DNA from: Pseudomonadota bacterium
Lineage (GTDB): Bacteria; Pseudomonadota; Alphaproteobacteria; Rhodobacterales; Rhodobacteraceae
Direction of reading: 5' to 3'
Assembly: GCA_021845805.1 (NCBI GenBank)
Contig: JAJZVD010000031.1
Location: forward strand, 1 to 38,472
Length of the DNA stretch: 38,472 nt
Below, in pieces: positions 17,014-24,333 of the stretch. The notes under the pieces were generated by a model. That model did no database searches. It was given only the letters and a program-made list of their open reading frames with translations, and was not told where the DNA came from. The position numbers and the translations under genes were made by a program. How positions within the stretch are numbered: position 1 is the stretch's first letter; each line of letters opens with the position of its first letter.

Positions 17014-18357
17014 CTAGCGCCGCGTCAGCCGCAGCCAGATGCCGTCCCGCGCGCGCACCGTCAGATGCGCCACCGGCACCGGCACCCGGTCCTCGACCGG
17101 CGCCAGGTGGAAGGCCCGCAGGATCAGCGCCAGCAGAAGCGGCCCTTCGATCATCGCGAACCCCGCCCCGGGGCAGACCCGGGGGCCCGCCGAAAACGGC
17201 ATCCAGCCGGTGCGTGCGGCGGCGCGCCCCGCCTCGGTCTGCCAGCGGCCGGGATCGAAGGCGTCGGGCGCGTCCCAGATCCGTTCATGCCGGTGCAGGT
17301 GCCAGGGGCTGAGCACGATCTGCGCCCCCCTCGGCACCCGCCGCCCGCGGAAGCGCACCGGGCAGCGCGCCGCGCGCACCATCATCGGCACCGGCGGATA
17401 CAGCCGCAGCGTCTCGCGGAACACGTCGCGCGCCAGTTTCAGCCGCCCCAGGTCGGCAAAGCCGGGGCTGTCGCCCAGCCCCGCCGCCTCGTCCGCCAGC
17501 GCCGCCTGCAGGTCGGGATCGCCCGCCACGAGGTACAGCGCCCAGGCGAGCGCCGAGGCCGAAGTCTCGTGCCCCGCCAGGAAGAAGATCGCCACCTGGT
17601 CCACCATCTCGGCCGCGTCAAGCCGCGCGCCCGTCAGCGGGTCGGCGGTGGTCATGATCTTGGTGGCCAGATCGTCGGGCGCGGTGCCCGCCGCGATCTG
17701 GGCCGCGCGCGCCTCGGTCAGCCGGGCGATCAGCGCCCGGATCGCCTGCGCGCTGGCTCGCGTCTGGCGCCGGTGAAACCGCGGCAGCCAGCGCGGCAGC
17801 GGCACGAAGGCGGCAAGGTTCAGGATCGGCTGGGCCCGCTGATAGGCGCGGAACCGGGCAAAGACCTCGGCCGCCAGGGCATCGTCGATGGGAAGCGAAA
17901 AGAGCGTGCGGAAGATCACATCGGCCGCCGCATGGCTCATCGGCGCCTCGATCTCCTGCACGCCCGCATCCAGCCGCGCCACCGCCGCCTGCCCGGCGGC
18001 CAGCATCGCGGGAAATGTGTCGCGCAACCGCCCGCCCTCGAAGGCCGGGTCGATGATGCGGCGCTGGCGTTTCCAGGTCTCGCCGTTGGTCACGAAGACC
18101 GACTGGCCCAGCAGCGGCCGCAGCCCCTCGCCCACCCGGTCGGATTTCGGGAAATCGTCGGGCCGGGCGGTCAGCACCTCGTCGATCAGCGCGGGATCGT
18201 TGCACAGGAAGCTGCGGAAGAAGGGTGTGCGGAACTCGGCCATCCAGGCGCGGTAGAGCCGCGCGGGCTGGGCCGACAGGATGTCCTGCCGGAACAGCCG
18301 CAGATACCGCCAGAGCGAGACGCGATCGGGCCGCGCGGCGGGTTTGGGCGGGATCAT
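17014..18357 (-). CDS. Cytochrome P450
   Basis: Heme-thiolate monooxygenase, 447 residues. The I-helix oxygen-activating motif is FLAGHETSASALAW, the K-helix ExxR is in RETLRLYPPVPMMVRAA, and the heme-binding loop FSAGPRVCPGAG holds the axial ligand Cys395. The start MIPPKPAARPDRVSLW (18357) overlaps the stop of the upstream hydrolase by four bases (ATGA). The sequence resembles the bacterial class with a P450BM3/CYP102-like heme-domain layout, but no reductase domain is fused, so it needs separate electron donors, and none is encoded nearby. Substrate unknown; fatty acids or hydrophobic molecules are plausible. Read in the other frame, the ORF extends to 18642 but that part is hydrolase gene. 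Confidence 0.94.
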   Translation of the reverse strand: MIPPKPAARPDRVSLWRYLRLFRQDILSAQPARLYRAWMAEFRTPFFRSFLCNDPALIDEVLTARPDDFPKSDRVGEGLRPLLGQSVFVTNGETWKRQRRIIDPAFEGGRLRDTFPAMLAAGQAAVARLDAGVQEIEAPMSHAAADVIFRTLFSLPIDDALAAEVFARFRAYQRAQPILNLAAFVPLPRWLPRFHRRQTRASAQAIRALIARLTEARAAQIAAGTAPDDLATKIMTTADPLTGARLDAAEMVDQVAIFFLAGHETSASALAWALYLVAGDPDLQAALADEAAGLGDSPGFADLGRLKLARDVFRETLRLYPPVPMMVRAARCPVRFRGRRVPRGAQIVLSPWHLHRHERIWDAPDAFDPGRWQTEAGRAAARTGWMPFSAGPRVCPGAGFAMIEGPLLLALILRAFHLAPVEDRVPVPVAHLTVRARDGIWLRLTRR

Positions 18358-19553
18358 GCGGCGCGGCTCGTGTAGCGCGAGTGCGCCCGCTCGATCCGGC
18401 TTTTCGACGGCGCGCGTCCGGCATAGCGCGCGCCCAGCGTGCGGGGCCCCGCGGTGATGCGGAAATAGTCGTAGTCGCCGGGCCGGTCGAAGGCGGACAG
18501 GTACTGGAAATGCAGCCGGAAGAACCGCCAGCGCAGCGCCCGCCAGGCCGCATTGCTCAGCGTCTGGCGGAAGGCGGCCGACATCACCAGCGGCCCGCGC
18601 TTGCCCGCAGGCGCCACGCCCGAGACCGCGACGGGATCGCAAAGCGCGAAGGACGCGCCATCCCCCGGCGCCGTCACATCCACCCAGGTCAGCCGGTCCG
18701 AGGCCGCAAGGCAGGCCAGATCGTCGCGCAACTGCCAGGCCGCGGGCAGGAAAGAGATCATCGGGATCACCTGCCCCAGCGTCAGGAAGGACAGCGCCGG
18801 GCCGCCCGGCGGCGCCTCGCGCAGCACGCCCGCCAGCACCGACACCGCCACCGGCGCGCCGGTCGAATGGCCGACCACCAGCACCTCGTCCAGGTCCTCG
18901 GTCAGCGCGGCCAGGATGCGCTGGCGGAAATAGTCCATGCGCTCGGCCAGATCGCGCGGCCAGGCCCCGCGCGCGCGGGCGGTGAAGGCGTAATCATGCA
19001 TCAGGTAATGCGCGTAGAACCAGCCATCCAGCCGCCGGAATCCCTGCAACAGAAGGATGGCCGCCGCCATCCCCGGAATCGCCCCCCAGGGCAGGTTCGC
19101 AGCCAGCACGCCGCCCACCGCCAGCGCCAGCGCCAGTTGTCCCAGAAGCACCACCACCGGGTAGAACGCGGCCAGCATCGGCCCCTTGCGCAGCCGCATC
19201 AGCCGCCAGAGCGCGCCTGACCCCATGTAGATCCAGGCGGTACGCAGAAGCTGCCCGTAGGTCGCCAGCACCCCCTGCGCCATCGAGGCCTTCACGATGT
19301 CGGCCCAGACCAGCATCTCGACCGCGGTCTCGACTGCGGCGCCCTCGATCTCGGCCCGCACGCGCCAGCCGTGGCGCCCGGCCTCGTCCAGCGGCGACAG
19401 GGTCAGCGCATAGCCCGAAATCGCCGCCTGCCGGGCCCCCTCGCGGCGGTACATCTCGCGGTAGCGGCGGGCGGGCACGGGATCGTACCCGGGGATGTAG
19501 AACACCCGCCGCCGCGCCACCTGCCCTGCTGCCGTTGTCCGCGTGTCATCCAT
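18354..19553 (-). CDS. Membrane-anchored alpha/beta hydrolase-like protein
   Basis: Family not recognised by name. The 399-residue product has the nucleophile elbow VVGHSTGAPV (GxSxG, Ser230) typical of lipases and esterases, and two hydrophobic segments (about 126-150 and 155-172) that should hold it in the inner membrane just before the elbow. The N-terminus is RRRVFYIPGYDPVPARRYREMYRREG, with FYIPGYD as a possible oxyanion-hole strand. A candidate catalytic Asp lies in LTWVDVTAPGD and a later His pair is not obvious. It is translationally coupled to the P450 by a four-base overlap, and ccdA ends 39 bases upstream. I infer a role supplying or trapping a lipophilic P450 substrate, unproven. 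Confidence 0.75.
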   Translation of the reverse strand: MDDTRTTAAGQVARRRVFYIPGYDPVPARRYREMYRREGARQAAISGYALTLSPLDEAGRHGWRVRAEIEGAAVETAVEMLVWADIVKASMAQGVLATYGQLLRTAWIYMGSGALWRLMRLRKGPMLAAFYPVVVLLGQLALALAVGGVLAANLPWGAIPGMAAAILLLQGFRRLDGWFYAHYLMHDYAFTARARGAWPRDLAERMDYFRQRILAALTEDLDEVLVVGHSTGAPVAVSVLAGVLREAPPGGPALSFLTLGQVIPMISFLPAAWQLRDDLACLAASDRLTWVDVTAPGDGASFALCDPVAVSGVAPAGKRGPLVMSAAFRQTLSNAAWRALRWRFFRLHFQYLSAFDRPGDYDYFRITAGPRTLGARYAGRAPSKSRIERAHSRYTSRAA

Positions 19554-19592
19554 GGGCCCAACCTTGGCAGGAAATCCGCCAGAAATACAGGC

Positions 19593-20345
19593 TTACCCCA
19601 ACGACGAGAGGCCGGGGAAATGTTCCAGCAGCCAGTAGGAGAAGCTGGAGAAGCCCCCCGTCAGCATCAGAAGCCCGATGGTCCACAGCAGCAGGCCCAT
19701 GATCCGCTCGATCCGGTCCATCCGCGCCTTCATCCAGCGCAAAAGCCCCGCAAGCCGCGGGAAGAAGGCCGCCACCGCCAGGAAGGGCAGCCCCAGCCCC
19801 AGCGCATAGACCGCCAGCAACAGCGTGCCGCGCGTCAGGCTGGCCTGGTTGGCCGCCAGCGACAGGATCGCGCCCAGTTGCGGGCCGATGCAGGGCGTCC
19901 AGCCGAAGGCGAAGGCCAGCCCCAGCACATAGGCGCCAAAGACCGAGCCGCCCCGGTCGCCCGCGTCAAGTCGCGCCTCGCGGTTCAGGAAGGGGATGGT
20001 GATGACGCCCAGGAAATGCGCGCCGAACACCATCACGATGACCCCCGAGGCGGTGGCGAAGGCCTGCGAATTCTTCAGGAAGAAAGCCCCGAAGGCCGAG
20101 GCGGTGAAGCCCAGGAACAGGAACACCGTCGAAAGCCCCAGCACGAACCCCAGCGCGGGCACCAGGGGCGAGCGGCGCTGGCCGCCCGTGCCCGACAGTT
20201 CCGCCATGCTGATCCCCGACATGAAGGCCAGATAGGGCGGCACGATGGGCAGGACGCAGGGGCTGAGGAACGACAAGACCCCCGCCACCAGCGCGATGAA
20301 CATCGCGGGCAGCAGCCCCGCGTCGATCAGGTTCAATCCGAACAT
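19593..20345 (-). CDS. ccdA: Cytochrome c biogenesis protein CcdA
   Basis: Six-helix inner-membrane protein that passes electrons from thioredoxin to periplasmic thiol acceptors for cytochrome c maturation. The 250-residue product has the paired cysteine motifs FLSPCVLPIVPPYLAF (first helix) and GWTPCIGPQLGAIL (fourth helix), about 120 residues apart. The ATG at 20345 has AGAGG five bases upstream; a GTG two codons earlier would overlap that site. It lies upstream of the hydrolase/P450 pair on the same strand and is divergent from the TusA-like gene. Cytochrome c maturation genes are not next to it. Confidence 0.94.
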   Translation of the reverse strand: MFGLNLIDAGLLPAMFIALVAGVLSFLSPCVLPIVPPYLAFMSGISMAELSGTGGQRRSPLVPALGFVLGLSTVFLFLGFTASAFGAFFLKNSQAFATASGVIVMVFGAHFLGVITIPFLNREARLDAGDRGGSVFGAYVLGLAFAFGWTPCIGPQLGAILSLAANQASLTRGTLLLAVYALGLGLPFLAVAAFFPRLAGLLRWMKARMDRIERIMGLLLWTIGLLMLTGGFSSFSYWLLEHFPGLSSLG

Positions 20346-20447
20346 GGGCACCTCTCTGACGCCGCATAGCGGATTTTCCGGCCCCCGTCACCCGCTGCCG
20401 CGTCACATCGACGTGGACGCGGGCGCGCGCCCGTCCTATCAGGCGGC

Positions 20448-20690
20448 ATGGACGAAGATGCCGCAGACTGGGATGACGAAGTGGATGCCTCGGGGCTGAT
20501 CTGCCCCCTGCCCGTGCTGAAGGCCCGCAAGCGCCTGCTGGCGCTGCCGCCCGGCGCGGTGCTGCGGCTGATCGCGACCGATCCCGCCAGCATCGTCGAC
20601 GTGCCGCATTTCTGCGCCCAGTCCGGCCACGCCCTGCTGGACCAGGCCGAAGACGGGCCGCGCCACATCTTCCGCATCCGCCGGGGCTGA
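20448..20690 (+). CDS. TusA/SirA-family sulfur carrier protein
   Basis: Small cytoplasmic protein, 80 residues, with the CPxP motif in SGLICPLPVLKARKRLLALPPG (Cys19) and the strand pattern VLRLIATDPASIVDVPHFCAQSGHALL. TusA-like proteins carry persulfide sulfur on that cysteine, for tRNA 2-thiouridine or molybdenum and cofactor chemistry. A second cysteine follows in HFCAQSG, as in some members. It is divergent from ccdA (102 bases between) and convergent with rne. Alternative assignments are the YeeD or DsrE-linked TusA variants; the general family is firm, the exact pathway not. Confidence 0.88.
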   Translation: MDEDAADWDDEVDASGLICPLPVLKARKRLLALPPGAVLRLIATDPASIVDVPHFCAQSGHALLDQAEDGPRHIFRIRRG

Positions 20691-20696
20691 AACGCA

Positions 20697-20726
20697 AACC
20701 GCCGGGGCCTTGCGGTCCCGGCGGTT
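20697..20726. terminator. Convergent terminator between tusA-like gene and rne
   Basis: A 13-base-pair stem with one G.U pair, AACCGCCGGGGCC / GGTCCCGGCGGTT, loop TTGC, between two genes that read toward each other. Short T runs follow on both strands (CGGTTTC on plus, TGCGTTTC on minus), so it probably terminates both transcripts. Confidence 0.75.
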
Positions 20727-20746
20727 CGGTTTCAGGGGGCTGTCGC

Positions 20747-23497
20747 TCAGCGGCCGAGCGCCCACCAGCCCCGCTTCTTGCTCTTGGCCTCGCCCTCGGG
20801 CTCGGCCGCGGGGGCCGGCTGCACCTCGGGGCTGGGCGCGGGTTGCAGCGCATCGCCCAGCGTCACGGCGTCATCGGCCCTGGCCACCGCCAGCGGGGCC
20901 GCGGGTTCTGCGACAGGCGCAGGTGCGGGCGCGGCCTCGACCGGTGCCGCTTCGGCGAACGGCTCTGCGACCTGTTCTGCCACCTGTTCTGCGGCCGGGG
21001 CCTCGGCGGTCTCTGCCTCGGCCTTGGGCTTGCGGCGGCTGCGCGGCTTGCGGGCGGGTTTCGCCTCGGCCTCGGGCGCAGCCTCTGGCGCGGCTTCCAC
21101 CACCGCTTCGGGCACGGCCTCGGCGGCCTCGGCCGGGGCGTCGCCGCCCTCGGTGCCGACCTTGGGCTTGCGGCTGCGGGTGCGGCGGCGGGCCGGTTTC
21201 GCAGCGGCGTCGGCCTCGGCGGCAGGCGCGGCCGCGTCCGTCACGGCTTCCGCCGCGGCGTCGGATGCGGCCTCGGCCGGGGCGGGCGCGGCCTCGTCGG
21301 CCTCGTCGTCGCCCTCGCCCTCGCCCTCGTCGTCACCGCCCTGCGCCTCGGCGCCGGCCGCGCCCTGCGCCCCATTGCCCTTCCGCCGCCGCCGACGGCG
21401 CCGCTTCTTCTTGGGGCCGTTCGGGGATTCGGCGGCGGCAGGCTCGGCCGGGGCCTGAACCTCGGCGGCCTCTTCCACCTCGTCCTCTTCGACCTCGATC
21501 TCGTCTTCCTCGACCAGATCGTCCATCACCGACGTGTCGATCGAGACCACCTGCGGCGGCTCGGGCACCACGCGGGTGGCGGTCTTGAACTTCTCGATCA
21601 CGAAATCGGGCGAGATCAGGCTGGGGTCGGCCTCGATGCGGATCGACATGCCGTAGCGCTGCTCGATCTGGGCCACATGCTCGCGCTTCTGGTTCATCAG
21701 GAAGTTCACGATCGCGACCGGCGCCTTCAGCAGCACCTCGCGCGAGCGCTTGCGCGTGCCCTCTTCCTCGAGCTGGCGCAGGATCGACAGCGCAAGGCTG
21801 TCATCCGACCGGATGAGGCCCGTGCCATGGCAATGCGGGCAGGGCGCGGTCGTCGCCTCCAGCATCCCCGGACGCAGGCGCTGGCGGCTCATCTCCAGCA
21901 GCCCGAAGCCCGAGATCCGGCCCACCTGGATGCGGGCGCGGTCGGTTTTCAGCTTGTCCTTCAGGCGCTTTTCAACCGCAAGGTTGTTGCGCCGCTCTTC
22001 CATGTCGATGAAGTCGATGACGATCAGCCCGGCCAGGTCGCGCAGGCGCAACTGGCGGGCGATTTCCTCGGCCGCTTCGATGTTGGTCTTGAGCGCGGTC
22101 TCCTCGATCGAGCCTTCCTTGGTGGCCCGCCCCGAGTTCACGTCGATCGCCACCAGCGCCTCGGTGACGCCGATCACGATGTACCCGCCGGATTTCAGCT
22201 GGACCACCGGGTTGAACATGGCCGACAGGTAGCTTTCCACCTGATAGCGCGCGAACAGCGGCATCTGATCGGTGTAGGGCTGCACCACCTTGGCGTGGCT
22301 GGGCATGATCATCTTCATGAAATCCTTGGCGGTGCGGTAGCCCGCGTCGCCTTCCACCAGGATTTCCTCGATCTCGCGGCTGTAGAGGTCGCGGATCGAA
22401 CGCTTGATCAGGTTGCCTTCCTCGTAGATCGGGGCGGGCGCGATGGATTTCAGCGTCAGGTCGCGGATCTGTTCCCACAGCCGCATCAGGTATTCGTAGT
22501 CGCGCTTGATCTCGGCCTTGGTGCGCTTGGCGCCCGCGGTGCGGATGATGAGCCCGGCGCCTTCCGGCACCTCGATCTCGCTGGCGATTTCCTTCAGCTT
22601 CTTGCGGTCGGCGGCCTGGGTGATCTTGCGACTGATCCCGCCCCCGCGCGCGGTGTTCGGCATCAGCACGCAGTAGCGGCCTGCCAGCGACAGATAGGTC
22701 GTCAGCGCCGCGCCCTTGTTGCCGCGTTCTTCCTTCACCACCTGGACCAGCATGATCTGCCGGACCTTGATGACTTCCTGGATCTTGTAGCGGCGGGGCC
22801 GCGGCTTGCGCGGCTGGCGGATTTCCTCGGCCACGTCCTCTTCGGCGATCGATTCGATCTCGTCATCGGTGTCCGAGGCGTGATCCACCGCGCGGTAGCG
22901 CCGCTCGCGGCGTTCCTCGCCCGCATCATCGGCGGCCGCGTCATGGCCGTGGTCATGGCCGTGATCGTGGTCATGGCCGGCTGCGTCCGGCGCGGCGTCG
23001 GGCGCAGCGCCTTCGACGGCCGCCGGGGCGGCATCGTACAGCGCATCCGCGCCGCGATCCTCGCCCAGATCGACAACCTCCATGCTGTCGACCTCCTGGT
23101 TCAGCACGGCATCGTTGTCGGCGGCCTCTTCGGCCTGCGCCTTGGACCTGCCGCGCCCGCCGTCGCGGCGCGGACGCTCGCGGCCCTCGTCATCTTCCAT
23201 CGCGCGGGCATAGGCGCGCTCTTCTTCCAACAGCGCCCGGCGGTCGGCGACCGGGATCTGGTAGTAGTCGGGATGGATTTCCGAGAAGGCAAGGAAGCCG
23301 TGACGGTTCCCGCCGTAATCGACGAAGGCCGCCTGAAGCGAAGGTTCTACCCGCGTGACCTTGGCGAGGTAGATGTTGCCGGCGAGTTGCCGCTTGTTGA
23401 CGGTTTCAAAATCGAACTCCTCGACCTTGTTTCCGTCCACGACCACGACCCGGGTTTCCTCCGGGTGGGTGGCATCGATAAGCATCTTGGTTGACAT
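20747..23497 (-). CDS. rne: Ribonuclease E
   Basis: Essential endoribonuclease and degradosome scaffold, 916 residues. The N-terminal catalytic half has the S1 domain (from about 37), which is interrupted by a long insertion (about 98-236) that is acidic and includes a histidine-aspartate cluster at 175-185. The catalytic site has Asp452 in AIDVNSGRATKEG and Asp495 in VIDFIDM; the zinc-link is APCPHCHG (553-556). The C-terminal half (650-916) is low complexity: acidic, then an Arg/Lys run at 697-706, then Ala-Glu-Pro with basic patches, ending KKRGWWALGR, a conserved-looking tip. The start MSTKMLIDATHPEETRVVVV at 23497 is the usual family start. An 883-residue open frame on the opposite strand is a shadow. 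Confidence 0.96.
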   Translation of the reverse strand: MSTKMLIDATHPEETRVVVVDGNKVEEFDFETVNKRQLAGNIYLAKVTRVEPSLQAAFVDYGGNRHGFLAFSEIHPDYYQIPVADRRALLEEERAYARAMEDDEGRERPRRDGGRGRSKAQAEEAADNDAVLNQEVDSMEVVDLGEDRGADALYDAAPAAVEGAAPDAAPDAAGHDHDHGHDHGHDAAADDAGEERRERRYRAVDHASDTDDEIESIAEEDVAEEIRQPRKPRPRRYKIQEVIKVRQIMLVQVVKEERGNKGAALTTYLSLAGRYCVLMPNTARGGGISRKITQAADRKKLKEIASEIEVPEGAGLIIRTAGAKRTKAEIKRDYEYLMRLWEQIRDLTLKSIAPAPIYEEGNLIKRSIRDLYSREIEEILVEGDAGYRTAKDFMKMIMPSHAKVVQPYTDQMPLFARYQVESYLSAMFNPVVQLKSGGYIVIGVTEALVAIDVNSGRATKEGSIEETALKTNIEAAEEIARQLRLRDLAGLIVIDFIDMEERRNNLAVEKRLKDKLKTDRARIQVGRISGFGLLEMSRQRLRPGMLEATTAPCPHCHGTGLIRSDDSLALSILRQLEEEGTRKRSREVLLKAPVAIVNFLMNQKREHVAQIEQRYGMSIRIEADPSLISPDFVIEKFKTATRVVPEPPQVVSIDTSVMDDLVEEDEIEVEEDEVEEAAEVQAPAEPAAAESPNGPKKKRRRRRRRKGNGAQGAAGAEAQGGDDEGEGEGDDEADEAAPAPAEAASDAAAEAVTDAAAPAAEADAAAKPARRRTRSRKPKVGTEGGDAPAEAAEAVPEAVVEAAPEAAPEAEAKPARKPRSRRKPKAEAETAEAPAAEQVAEQVAEPFAEAAPVEAAPAPAPVAEPAAPLAVARADDAVTLGDALQPAPSPEVQPAPAAEPEGEAKSKKRGWWALGR

Positions 23498-23927
23498 GGG
23501 ATTCCATTGCGCCTGCCCGGCGGCAGGCCCGCGCGGACGGATCCGGGCGGGCGGCTGACGGATGACAGGCGGCTTGTTCGGGCGTGGTGCTGCGCGGATG
23601 AGAGGCACGAAGTGACGCCGGGCTGCCCATTCGGGCGTCCCACACGCGGCTCCGGCAGATCAGTGCAGTCCATCGCGGTTGTTCCAGGGCGCCGCAGGCG
23701 GCACCCGTCCTATCAGCCCGCACCGTTACCGACCGGTCGGGCAATCTCTGGCCTTGCGGCCTCTCGACCGATGGACGCGGCTGCCGGGGCAACATGCCCC
23801 CCGCCCGGGTCCACGGCGAAACTGACGCGGCGGGTCCTGTTCGGCAACATAGACCCCCGTCTGGTGACATTAGCGGGTGGGTTGTGCAAAAGACAATGGG
23901 GATTCGTCGGCGCCAATCGGCGCGGCG
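23498..23927 (-). promoter_or_regulatory. Long structured upstream region of rne (430 bases without a gene)
   Basis: No credible coding frame. On the minus strand it contains a hairpin with a GNRA-type loop (GGCC-GCAA-GGCC, 23750-23761), a second hairpin at 23687-23706 (GGGTGCCG / CGGCGCCC, loop CCTG), and the palindrome CCGACCGGTCGG. Upstream is a possible promoter: TTGTCT and TAATGT with an 18-base spacer near 23867-23896. In E. coli the rne 5' leader mediates autoregulation by RNase E. Here that is only an analogy. Confidence 0.4.
23910..23923 (-). terminator. Short hairpin after the zinc-ribbon gene
   Basis: Stem GCGCC / GGCGC with loop GATT (read on the minus strand), lying just past the stop codon of the 66-residue gene and before the possible rne promoter. 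No T run follows, so only weak termination is expected. Confidence 0.35.
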
Positions 23928-24128
23928 TCATCCGCCGGGCAGCACAAGTTCTGCCGCCACCACCAGAGCGGCGACACCCAGCAGGGTTGCCACCGGCAAC
24001 AGGTAGATCGGCAACCGCTGAACAAAGCCCTTGCGCCGGAAGCATTTGCCGCAGATTGGCGAAAACAGGCGCGTGTCGTGCCCGCAATTGCGGCACCGGA
24101 CGCCGCGCAAATCCCAAAGTCGGATCAT
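23928..24128 (-). CDS. Small zinc-ribbon protein with one transmembrane helix, 66 aa
   Basis: No known function recognised. The N-terminal part holds a CxxC-x10-CxxC zinc ribbon (Cys12, Cys15, Cys26, Cys29: CRNCGHDTRLFSPICGKC), then a basic stretch RRKGFVQR, then a hydrophobic helix at 40-62 (IYLLPVATLLGVAALVVAAELV). The domain order is that of a membrane-anchored zinc ribbon with the ribbon in the cytoplasm by the positive-inside rule. The ATG at 24128 has only a weak GGGG upstream. It stands between the DctD-like gene and rne on the same strand. The conserved-looking cysteines argue that it is a real gene; the composition of surrounding open frames is not protein-like. Confidence 0.72.
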   Translation of the reverse strand: MIRLWDLRGVRCRNCGHDTRLFSPICGKCFRRKGFVQRLPIYLLPVATLLGVAALVVAAELVLPGG

Positions 24129-24333
24129 TCAAGCGCCCCGGATCGGTTCAAGAAATCGTCCCAATGTCATCACTCAAATCGGTTCGGGGTCAGAGTCTAC
24201 GGGGTTTTGCGCGGATGTCCACCACCGCGCCCCGCAGCCGGGCGGGCCCGCGCCGGGGGCCTGGCCCCGACGCGATTCGCCCTGGAGTTGTATCGCCGGC
24301 CAGACTGCGCCGCCGACGTCGACCCCGCGCGCC

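Noticed and set aside
20843-23494. 883-codon open frame on the plus strand, opposite rne
   Set aside because: Shadow of the RNase E gene; the tail repeats of RNase E produce the apparent Gly/Leu/Ala pattern.
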